From positions 20,454 through 84,453 of the forward strand of contig JAJXWB010000015.1 of the NCBI GenBank assembly GCA_021781815.1: DNA of 64,000 bases, given 5' to 3'. The position numbers and the translations under genes were made by a program. The stretch is from Pseudomonadota bacterium (GTDB taxonomy: Bacteria > Pseudomonadota > Alphaproteobacteria > Rhizobiales > Beijerinckiaceae). Positions 27,720-35,065 of this stretch are shown here, piece after piece; the stretch's first letter is position 1; each line of letters starts with the position of its first letter. The notes below the pieces were generated by a model that was not told the origin of the DNA, searched no databases, and saw only the letters and a program-made list of their open reading frames with translations.

Positions 27720-27935
27720 ATGGCGACCAGGGTTGCGTCCGACGTCAGTGGCTCGGTCTGGAAGTTGATCGCGCGTCCAGGCGAGGCGGTAGAGGCTGAA
27801 GCCGAGATCGCCATTATCGAATCGATGAAGATGGAGATCCCGGTGATCGCGCCGCGCGCCGGACGGCTCGCACGTTTTCTCGTGGCGGAAGGCGAATCGA
27901 TCTCGGAAGGACAGCCGATCGCCGAGATCGAGTGA
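27720..27935 (+). CDS. Stand-alone biotinyl/lipoyl-domain carrier protein
   Basis: 71 aa, a single biotinyl domain with the target motif ESMKMEI (Lys near residue 38) and a repeated beta pattern. It resembles the 70-aa carrier at 52756-52968 in the carboxylase cluster (both share ESMKMEIP). No carboxylase is near it, so it is an orphan here. It could serve the distant carboxylase or act alone. A GAGAGA site precedes the ATG. Confidence 0.85.
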   Translation: MATRVASDVSGSVWKLIARPGEAVEAEAEIAIIESMKMEIPVIAPRAGRLARFLVAEGESISEGQPIAEIE

Positions 27936-28736
27936 ACGCGGAAAAATCGGACCGGCGGTCTCACGAAGGATCGCGCCGGTCCGGTCGCCCCAACCCTCGT
28001 CGCCGACGGGGCCGCCGCTGCGACAGTTGAAATATCGTTCGGAAATGTCGCGCGACCGTTAAGCGAAAGGCGCAACATAGATTCAAATCGTCGGCCGCAC
28101 AGGCCGCAAAGCCGGCATGTGCGGCCGGAAATGGCGTCTGGGCGGGGAAAAATTGGGGGACCACGGACGCCGGCTGTCAACAGCGCCGAAAATTTCTGGA
28201 AATGCTGGTGGTGCACGCAGTTTCGGCGAACGGGTCTCTCTTGGCCGGCCGTAAAATTCCCGGGAAGACGGCAATATGACCGGGAAAATGCGGTTGAGCC
28301 GCGCCCCTGGGTCATACCCCATGGTCGCAACCATCGGAAATAACGCGATATTCTTCGGGCGAAACCGGAAATTCCCGAAGCGTCGGCGACGGGAACAAAC
28401 GGGAATCGATTTGCGATTTGGCGCGTCCAAATGCGAGCCAGACCGCATCCGACCGCGCGTCCCCACACGAGACTGGCGCGCGCCTGCGACCGGCGGCGAT
28501 TTTTCCTCTAGCCCAAGCCCTGAATTTGTGGATTAGTAGTGGGTGGATCGTCGCTTCCGACTAGGGGCGGCGGTCGTTTCACAAGCCGGCATGACCATGG
28601 AGGGTCGGACCGGGCGTGTGGTTTACATAGCGGTCTGACGACCGTGTTGTGAAACCTGCGCCCAGAGTCCGCCCTCGTGGCGACCGCCTCTTCCGAACCG
28701 GAGCCGACGTTCCGATTACGTGAAGAGGAGTTCGAC
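27936..28736. other. 801-bp gene-free leader before the phage-like cassette
   Basis: No frame here looks like protein; the longest (27701-28468, minus) is antisense to the biotinyl gene and low in complexity. What it holds: a hairpin just after the biotinyl gene (GGACCGGCG 27949-27957 with CGCCGGTCC 27974-27982), a stretch (28141-28410) with repeated GGGAA/TTCCC motifs in both directions, a small stem CGGTC-TGAC-GACCG (28631-28644), and an inverted pair GTTTCACAA (28576-28584) / TTGTGAAAC (28647-28655). These may mark an integration boundary, a regulatory RNA or protein-binding sites. Confidence 0.5.
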
Positions 28737-30302
28737 ATGACCGCCGAAAGATCGCCTACCAATAAGAAGGTGAAGCCGCCCGAAGGGGTGACGTCGCATC
28801 TGAAGACGAAATCCCGCCAGCGTCGCGAGCGCCAGAGGTTGCTGACCACGGTCGGCTTCCACGCCGCGGCGCAGCGCAATGACCTTCTGCCGAAGCTCGA
28901 GATCATCTACGCGCCGATCGAAAGCGTCCGGCCGGCGAACCGGCGGGTTCGCAAGCAGGATGTCGCGCAGACGGCGCGGGTCTTGTCGAGCATCCGCAAA
29001 TTCGGGGTGGCGGCGCCGATCCTCGTCGACGAATCCTATCGCATCGTGCATGGCCACGCCGTTTACGACGCGGCGCGCGAGGCGGGTCTCCCGAAGATTC
29101 CGGTCATCTGCATCACGCATCTGTCGGAGTCGGAACGCCGCCTCCTGTCGATCGCGCTCAATCGCCTGGGCGAAACCGGTCGGTGGGACGAGGAGGTCCT
29201 GCGGCTCGAATTCGAGGAGCTTATCGAGATCGACGAGGACGTGGTCGTCACCGGGTTCGAGCCGGCTGAGATCGACGCATTGCTGCTGGACGATGATTTG
29301 GAGACCGATGACGATGACGCTGCGGATTGCCAGCCGGACGCGGTCGCGGTGTCGCGGCCGGGCGACCTGTGGGTCCTCGGGCGCCACCGGCTGCTGCAGG
29401 GCGACGCGCGAGACCCCGAGAGCTATGCGCGCGTAATGCAGCCGGACGAATTGGCGCGGGTCGTCCTGACGGACGTTCCGTTCAACGTCCCGATCGCCGG
29501 CCACGTGACCTCGCAGGCGCATCGCGAGTTTGCGATGGCCGCCGGCGAGATGAGCCGCGAGGAGTTCGGCGCCTTCAACCGCGACTGGATGGAGGCGTCT
29601 GCGGCCTACATCGTCGATGGCGGCCTCATCGCCACTTTTATCGACTGGCGCTCGGTGGAACTGGTGCTGGCCTGCGGCCGCGAGCTCGGCCTCGGCCTGC
29701 TGAACGTCGTGGTCTGGGCGAAGTCGAATGGCGGGCAGGGCAGCTTCTGGCGCAGCCAGCACGAACTGCTGCCCGTCTTCAAGAAGGGCTCAGCGGCGCA
29801 CGTCAACAATGTCGAGCTCGGACGGTTCGGCCGCTGGCGCTCCAACGTTTGGACCTACGCCGGCGCCTCGTCGCTCGGGTCTGACGCGCGCGAGGGACTG
29901 GCGGATCACCCGACGGTGAAACCCCGCGCGCTGCTGGAAGACGCGCTCCTCGACGTCAGCAACCGGGACGAGATCGTGCTGGAGCCGTTTGCAGGGTCCG
30001 GTTCGACGCTGATCGCCGCCGAGAGCGTCGGGCGCATCTGCCGGGCGATCGAGATCGACGGGGCCTATTGCGACGTCGCGATCCGGCGCTGGCAGTCGAT
30101 GACCGGCGAGGAGGCGACGCTTTTCGAGACTGGCGAGACTTTCGCCGAGGTAGCGGCGCGACGCGCGGGCGCTCCGCCTGACCTGCCGCCACAGCTCTCG
30201 CGCGAAAACGGCAATGTGGCGCCGGACGAGGACGACGAAGCGTCGGCCGGTTCCAAGTGTGACGCCGCCAACGATCGGGAGGCGCGCCATGAAGCCCGAT
30301 AA
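28737..30302 (+). CDS. ParB-domain DNA methyltransferase of phage type
   Basis: 521 aa. Residues ~55-155 form a ParB/sulfiredoxin-like domain (LVDESYRIVHGHAVYDAAREAG); ~240-460 form an N4/N6 amino-methyltransferase of the beta order, with motif IV before motif I (EPFAGSGSTLIA near 417). Motif IV reads TDVPF where DPPY is usual, which may alter catalysis. The target could be adenine or cytosine N4. The ATG at 28737 follows GAAGAGGAG; a longer frame begins at 28677. It overlaps the DUF5681 gene by 14 bp. No restriction gene is adjacent. Confidence 0.85.
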   Translation: MTAERSPTNKKVKPPEGVTSHLKTKSRQRRERQRLLTTVGFHAAAQRNDLLPKLEIIYAPIESVRPANRRVRKQDVAQTARVLSSIRKFGVAAPILVDESYRIVHGHAVYDAAREAGLPKIPVICITHLSESERRLLSIALNRLGETGRWDEEVLRLEFEELIEIDEDVVVTGFEPAEIDALLLDDDLETDDDDAADCQPDAVAVSRPGDLWVLGRHRLLQGDARDPESYARVMQPDELARVVLTDVPFNVPIAGHVTSQAHREFAMAAGEMSREEFGAFNRDWMEASAAYIVDGGLIATFIDWRSVELVLACGRELGLGLLNVVVWAKSNGGQGSFWRSQHELLPVFKKGSAAHVNNVELGRFGRWRSNVWTYAGASSLGSDAREGLADHPTVKPRALLEDALLDVSNRDEIVLEPFAGSGSTLIAAESVGRICRAIEIDGAYCDVAIRRWQSMTGEEATLFETGETFAEVAARRAGAPPDLPPQLSRENGNVAPDEDDEASAGSKCDAANDREARHEAR

Positions 30303-30708
30303 GCCCAGGAAGACGCCGACGGGCGACTACGAAGTCGGCTACGCCCGGCCGCCGCAACACTCGCAGTTCAAGCCCGGCAACCCAGGCAATCCGAATGGAC
30401 GGCGCAAGGCGCAGCCGACGCTCCAGGAGATCGTTCTGCGCGACGCTGCACGCTCGGTCCGAATCCAGGTGGGCGACAAGATCGAGACGGTCGCAAACAT
30501 CGAATCGATCGTTCGCAGGCTTGGCAAAGAGGCGCGGTCGGGCGACCAACGCGCGCGGCGCTTATATATCGATCTGTATCTGCGACTTGGCTCGCCAAAC
30601 GATGCGGCGGTCGCGGACGACTACTTGAAGGCGGCCGATATGGAGATCCCGGACGACGACGTCGTCCGGCGCATGCTGTCCCGCTTCCACCACCTGCGGT
30701 CGGAGTGA
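30289..30708 (+). CDS. DUF5681 domain protein
   Basis: 139 aa. The N-terminus carries the DUF5681 signature (GYARPPQHSQFKPGNPGNP followed by NGRRK). The rest is helical and charged. This family occurs almost always beside terminase-like genes, and its basic Gly/Pro/Arg motif suggests DNA binding, perhaps a small-terminase-like role; that is inference. A GGGAGG site lies upstream. The terminase gene starts 10 bp downstream. Confidence 0.85.
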   Translation: MKPDKPRKTPTGDYEVGYARPPQHSQFKPGNPGNPNGRRKAQPTLQEIVLRDAARSVRIQVGDKIETVANIESIVRRLGKEARSGDQRARRLYIDLYLRLGSPNDAAVADDYLKAADMEIPDDDVVRRMLSRFHHLRSE

Positions 30709-30718
30709 GGGGAGAGCC

Positions 30719-32233
30719 TTGAACGCTCCAGATCGCAATTCACCTGTAGGCGTCGAACGGGCCGTCCGCCCGGACGACGCTGTGAGCGCGCGCGATGCGC
30801 TGATCGGCTTCGCGCGCGCCGATTTTTGGTGCTTCGTCGAACTGGTGTTTTCGGTCCTGCACCCCGGCAAGAAGATTATATTCGCCCAATATCTCGAATT
30901 CATCGCATCCGTATTGATGCACGTCGAAGATGGAAAATATCGCCGCGTCCTCATCAATCTGCCGCCACGGCACATGAAATCGATTCTGACTTCGGTTCTC
31001 TATCCGGCCTGGCGCCTGGGCCGCGACCCGACCACCAAGTTCATCTGCATCTCCTATAGCGACGACCTCGCGCACGACCTGTCGAGCCTGACCCGCACCG
31101 TTATGCGCTCGGCGCTGTACCGGACGATCTTTCCGAATGTTCGGCTCGACAAGTCGGCCGTCGACTACATCCGAACGCCTCAGGGCGGTTATCGGTACGC
31201 AACCGCGGTCGGAAGCCACGTTACCGGCTTCGGCGCGGACGAGATCATCATCGACGATCCGATCCAGCCCGAGGACGCGACCTCCGAAATCGCCAAGCGG
31301 AACTTTCGATCGTGGCTCGCGAGCTCGGTCCTCACGCGGTTCAACGACCCGAACCGCGGCGCCCTGATCCTGGTCATGCATCGCCTGGCGCCGGACGATC
31401 CGGCCGCGGATATGGAGTCGACCGCCGATCGAATCGTCAGGTTGCCGCTCGTCGCCGAGCAGCGCGAGAAGATCACCTGGAACGGCCGTGTAATCTTCGA
31501 ACGTAACCCTGGAGATCCGCTCAACCCGGGCATCCTGGACCTGGAGTCGATCGACAAGATCAAGGGCAGCATTCCCCCTCACGTCTTTGCATCGCAATAT
31601 CAGCAGCGCCCGACCATCGGCGGTTCGGGCATGCTCTCGATAGACAAGTGGCGGCGCTACGACCCGGCGAAGCCGCCGAAATTCGAATTGCTCATTCATT
31701 CCTGGGACATCGGCGCCACGACCACCGGCAACGCGAGCGTCTGCACGACGTGGGGGCTCGCCAGGAATGAGGAAGGGCGGGACGCCGTCTATCTGGTCAA
31801 CGTCCAGCGCGTACGGCTGGAGCTGCCTGAGGTTCTCGCGGCCATCAAGGCGGCGAACCTGCGAGACAAACCATCTCTCATCATCGTCGACGAGCGTGGC
31901 GTCGGCCTGGGCGTCTATCAGCAACTACGCCGCGATGGCTTTCGGCACGTCGAAGGCTCGACGGCGACATCCGACGTTCTCGAGCGCGAGGGTCAGCCGG
32001 GCGCCAAGCCCAGCGTGTCCAAGATTGATCGCTTCGGCAGGGCCGCCCTGCAGATCGGAGACGGTCGGGTTCTGATTCCCACGCATGCGCCGTACCTCGA
32101 CCCCTTCCTCAACGAAATCGCGGGATTCCCGAATATCGCCGACAAGGATCAGGTCGACAGCATGACGCAGCTCGTCGGCGTGCTCGATCGCGCAATCCAA
32201 ATCGCGAGGCGCAATAAAGATCGGGGATGCTAA
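30719..32233 (+). CDS. Phage terminase large subunit-like protein
   Basis: 504 aa, a full-length packaging motor of the type with a C-terminal RNase H-like nuclease. ATPase: LPPRHMKSI as Walker A near residue 82 and EIIIDDPI as Walker B near 178. Nuclease acidic residues appear in HSWDIGATT (~330), VDERGVG (~392) and DQVDSMTQ (~477). The start is TTG at 30719 with GAGGGGA upstream. No portal, capsid or protease gene follows; thiO lies downstream on the other strand. All motifs look intact, so this is not obviously a dead remnant. Confidence 0.87.
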   Translation: MNAPDRNSPVGVERAVRPDDAVSARDALIGFARADFWCFVELVFSVLHPGKKIIFAQYLEFIASVLMHVEDGKYRRVLINLPPRHMKSILTSVLYPAWRLGRDPTTKFICISYSDDLAHDLSSLTRTVMRSALYRTIFPNVRLDKSAVDYIRTPQGGYRYATAVGSHVTGFGADEIIIDDPIQPEDATSEIAKRNFRSWLASSVLTRFNDPNRGALILVMHRLAPDDPAADMESTADRIVRLPLVAEQREKITWNGRVIFERNPGDPLNPGILDLESIDKIKGSIPPHVFASQYQQRPTIGGSGMLSIDKWRRYDPAKPPKFELLIHSWDIGATTTGNASVCTTWGLARNEEGRDAVYLVNVQRVRLELPEVLAAIKAANLRDKPSLIIVDERGVGLGVYQQLRRDGFRHVEGSTATSDVLEREGQPGAKPSVSKIDRFGRAALQIGDGRVLIPTHAPYLDPFLNEIAGFPNIADKDQVDSMTQLVGVLDRAIQIARRNKDRGC

Positions 32234-32299
32234 ACAACAGCGTTCGCTCGTAGCTCCCATGACGTCGACGCTCCAGTCGTTCGCCATACCGCCGATTGG

Positions 32300-32464
32300 A
32301 TGGGATGCCCGTCGACCGAGTTAATCCTGACGAATTTCCGGAATGGTCGCCCGCACCGTCGATTCTTCGATGCGCTCCTCGTCGCCACCGCCCAAATCCG
32401 CGGCCACGCCCTGCAGACGCTCTACGAGACGCCCAACTGCTGGACCGAATACGAGAGCGCTTGA
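32300..32464 (+). CDS. Possible 54-codon ORF, unrecognised
   Basis: A short frame from ATG 32300 to TGA 32464, 66 bp after the terminase stop. The product looks protein-like near the end (ALLVATAQIRGHALQTLYE then TPNCWTEYESA) rather than random high-GC translation, and could be a small protein or the end of a lost gene. No clear ribosome-binding site. Weak. Confidence 0.25.
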   Translation: MGCPSTELILTNFRNGRPHRRFFDALLVATAQIRGHALQTLYETPNCWTEYESA

Positions 32465-32501
32465 ACCGCGTAGCGTCCGGCGCGAAGCGAACCCGGCCGC
32501 C

Positions 32502-33521
32502 TTACGCCCAGACGACATCGCCGAGCCGTTCAAGCCGAACGTGAGCGATACGTGGATCCGCGACATTGCCCTGCGCCAGATCGGCTGCCGCGCGCGCCAA
32601 CGACGGGGCGACCAAGAAGCCATGCCGATAGAGGCCATTGATGTACAGGGTGCGGCCGCGCCGCTCGACGCGGGGTAGGTTGTCGCGGAACGCGGGCCGC
32701 AGTCCCGATCCCATTTCCGCGACTTCGGCCTCGGCGAACGATGGATGCAGTGTATAGGCGGCGCCAAGAAGCTCGGCGACCGAGCGCGCGCTGATGCGCG
32801 TCGGCTCCTCGTTTTCGATAGAGGTCGCGCCGATCATGAAGCGGCGGTCGTGGCGAGGCACAACATAGACCGGCGTTCTCGGATGAAGCATACGGATCGC
32901 TCGTTCGAACGATATCTCGCCGGTTTCGAGCACGAGCATTTCGCCCTTGACGCCGCGCAGCCCATCGAGCGTGTCGCGCGCCGCAAAGCCGCGACAGTCG
33001 ACGGTCCATTCGACATTGTCGGCGAGCGAGGCCGCGTCGGTCGAGAAACGCAAGGTCACGTTATCGAGTGCAGCAAGGCGTTCGGTCACAGACTCCAGCG
33101 CCTTGCGCGGGTCGAGATGCGCCTCGGACGCAAAATACAGCGCTCGCGAAAACCGCCCGGCGAGATCAGGCTCGAGAGCTGCGATGCGGTTTGCGCCAAT
33201 ATCCTCGAAATCGCGCGTCCGCTTGGCGAACCGCGTCAACTCGGCCTGGTCGCGCGGCGGCGCGACGACAAGGCTGCCGGTCCGCCATGCCACGGGTATG
33301 CTGCGGGTCCAGTAGTCCAGGGCTTCGAGACCGAGTTCTGCGACCAGCGGCTCCGCCGTCTCCATCTCACACCAGGGGGAGATCATGCCGCCGGCGTACC
33401 ACGAGCAGCCCATGCCCGGTCCGCTTTCGCGTTCGACGAGTTCGACCTGATGCCCACGTTTGCCAAATTCGAGCGCCGCGGTGAGCCCCGCGACGCCAGC
33501 GCCAATAACCCGTATCCGCAT
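32502..33521 (-). CDS. thiO: Glycine oxidase ThiO
   Basis: 339-aa FAD-dependent D-amino-acid-oxidase-like enzyme that oxidises glycine to iminoglycine for thiazole synthesis in thiamine biosynthesis. Seen: the FAD motif VIGAGVAGLTAALE at the N-terminus and the conserved INGLYRHGFLVAPSLA near the C-terminus. The last ~20 residues (RIAHVRLERLGDVVWA) are unlike typical ThiO tails. It is preceded by a TPP riboswitch, but the usual partners thiS, thiG and thiE are missing downstream, where the terminase gene ends on the opposite strand. Confidence 0.88.
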   Translation of the reverse strand: MRIRVIGAGVAGLTAALEFGKRGHQVELVERESGPGMGCSWYAGGMISPWCEMETAEPLVAELGLEALDYWTRSIPVAWRTGSLVVAPPRDQAELTRFAKRTRDFEDIGANRIAALEPDLAGRFSRALYFASEAHLDPRKALESVTERLAALDNVTLRFSTDAASLADNVEWTVDCRGFAARDTLDGLRGVKGEMLVLETGEISFERAIRMLHPRTPVYVVPRHDRRFMIGATSIENEEPTRISARSVAELLGAAYTLHPSFAEAEVAEMGSGLRPAFRDNLPRVERRGRTLYINGLYRHGFLVAPSLARAAADLAQGNVADPRIAHVRLERLGDVVWA

Positions 33522-33573
33522 GAAGTCCTCCCCCGGAGTTTCGCCGGCTCTGCATCCAGGGAGGAATAGGATT

Positions 33574-33591
33574 GTTCGCCCCGGGGCGAAC
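33574..33591 (-). promoter_or_regulatory. Perfect 18-bp palindrome after the TPP aptamer
   Basis: GTTCGCCCC-GGGGCGAAC, directly 3' of the aptamer in the thiO leader. No U-run follows, so a simple intrinsic terminator is unlikely. It may be part of the expression platform, with the thiO start site downstream. Confidence 0.45.
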
Positions 33592-33594
33592 CAG

Positions 33595-33703
33595 CCTTCC
33601 CTCCGCCAGTCCGAACTGGTTCAGGTTCAAGGGATCGCCGAGCCGCAGGAAATCGTCGTTACCGCGCCGTCAGCCTCTCAGCCCCCTGTCGGGGCTCTCC
33701 CAG
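33595..33703 (-). promoter_or_regulatory. TPP (THI element) riboswitch
   Basis: On the minus strand the conserved THI-box segments appear in order: GGGGGCTGAGAGG, then CCCTTGAACCTGAACC, then GGACTGGCGGAGGGAAGG. They carry the CUGAGA and ACCUGA cores that bind thiamine pyrophosphate. It lies 74 bp upstream of thiO, which is expected to be turned down when TPP is abundant. Confidence 0.93.
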
Positions 33704-33832
33704 GCACGATCATTCCCGCCTGCGCGCGCGAAATCATCAATTGCGGCAAAGTGTCGCATTGTTCGACTCGTAAGATTGAGTGAATGCGCGCAACGCATTC
33801 AACCGTTGCGCGCCTTCCTCGTCTCGATCGGT

Positions 33833-34129
33833 TCACATCAAACGGCCACCTTGCGCTGCGCGTTGATCGTCGCGTAACTGCGCCAGAAGTTCGCCTTCGA
33901 CGCCTTGGCGCCCCCAGCTGTCGAAATGGATGAGGGTGTCGAGCGGCAGACGCTCGCGCCATCCCGCCGCTTCCAACTCCGGCCGGCGGTGGTAGCCACT
34001 GACCTTGCCAACGCAGAGATAGGCGATCGGAACGATCCGTTTCGGGATGTTCAGGATGCGCTGCACCGCCCCGTTGTCGAAAATGCTGACCCAACCCACG
34101 CAACTCCCATCGCCGCCTCCCCGAATCAC
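33833..34129 (-). pseudogene. bluB: bluB 3' fragment (5,6-dimethylbenzimidazole synthase)
   Basis: Only the C-terminal ~95 residues of a BluB-like flavin-destroying enzyme remain: CVGWVSIFDNGAVQRIL, then PIAYLCVGKVSG and RPELEAAGWRERLPLDTLI. The N-terminal half with the FMN site is missing; upstream bases give no continuation in any frame. BluB makes the lower ligand of vitamin B12. The fragment is surely non-functional and marks a deletion or insertion junction near 34.13 kb. Confidence 0.75.
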
Positions 34130-34172
34130 ACGGAAAGGGAATCACGCCACTGAGATATCTACAACTGTAGTA

Positions 34173-34385
34173 CTAAATATCGACGTGGACGCGCGCATTG
34201 CCGCCAGTGCGTCGCCATTTCCGGACATCACGCAGGAAGCGCTTGCAATGATGGTCGGCGTCACGCGGCAGACCGCCAGTAAGATACTCGGCGATTTCGA
34301 GCATAGAGAAATAATCCGATTAGGCTATCGGCGGATCGAAATTTTAAACCGCGCTGCCATTCAGCGCATTGCCGTGAGCACCTAG
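34173..34385 (+). pseudogene. Crp/Fnr-family regulator, C-terminal HTH fragment
   Basis: About 70 residues match the winged-helix DNA-binding domain of Crp-type regulators: ITQEALAMMVGVTRQTASK and IIRLGYRRIEILNRA. The cyclic-nucleotide-type sensor domain is missing, and upstream sequence belongs to the antisense bluB fragment. No good start codon. It is therefore a broken 3' end, back to back with the bluB fragment. Confidence 0.7.
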
Positions 34386-34508
34386 CAGGTGGGTCGCATT
34401 GTGCGGACAACCGGCAGCAGGCCATACAGTACCTGCCGCTTCGTTTCTAGTTCAGCGTCGACCTCAATGAACTAACGCAACAGGACCACTCAGTGGGGGC
34501 CAATCATC

Positions 34509-35060
34509 ATGCCGAAGTTGTTTGAACCACTCTCCCTCGCCCGCGGGCGCGCAATGTCCAACCGCTTCATGCTCGCGCCGCTGACCAATTCGCAGAGCCA
34601 TGCCGACGGAACCATTTCCGACGACGAGTTCGACTGGCTCACCTACCAGGCCGAGGGCGGATTCGGACTGGTAATGACCTGCGCGGCGCACGTGCAGCGA
34701 GTCGGCCAGGGGTTTCCCGGCCAGCTCGGCGTTTTCTCCGACGCATTGCTGCCGGGCCTGACGCGGCTCGCCCGGGGCATCCGGGCGCAGGGCGCGCTTT
34801 CCTCGGTGCAGCTGCATCACGCAGGCATTCGCGCCCCGGCCAAACTTATCGGTGGCGCGCCGCGCGGGCCGCCGGACGACGCGCAGACGGGCGCAATGGC
34901 GCTCAGCGAAGTCGAGATCGAACAGTTAATCGATGATTTTGTCGCCGCCGCCGTGCGTTGCGAGAAGGCCGGATTCGACGGCGTGGAGATACATGGGGCG
35001 CATGGATATATCCTGTGCGTAGGTCCGCTTGATGAAAATAGTTGTTGTCAGCTCTCATGA
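34509..35060 (+). pseudogene. NADH:flavin oxidoreductase (old yellow enzyme), truncated
   Basis: The first ~168 residues are a good OYE-family N-terminus: MPKLFEPLSL, MLAPLTNSQSH, and QLHHAGIRAP with the FMN/substrate His. Homology stops in GVEIHGAHGYILC, where the barrel normally continues; 15 unrelated residues then lead to a stop. About half the enzyme is lost, so it is a pseudogene. The break at about 35.02 kb abuts the end of the sugar-type ABC operon. A second broken OYE gene begins at 63827. Confidence 0.8.
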
Positions 35061-35065
35061 GCGCG

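Noticed and set aside
27949..27982. Hairpin after the biotinyl gene as an intrinsic terminator
   Set aside because: Stem of 9 bp with a 16-nt loop and no T-tract; too weak to call as a terminator, so kept only as a note in the leader entry.
27701..28468. 255-aa minus-strand frame over the gene-free leader
   Set aside because: Covers the biotinyl gene in antisense and has Ser/Arg/Pro-rich composition without domain or good start.
28737..32233. Complete prophage
   Set aside because: No integrase, portal, capsid, tail or lysis genes on either side; neighbours are ordinary metabolic genes.
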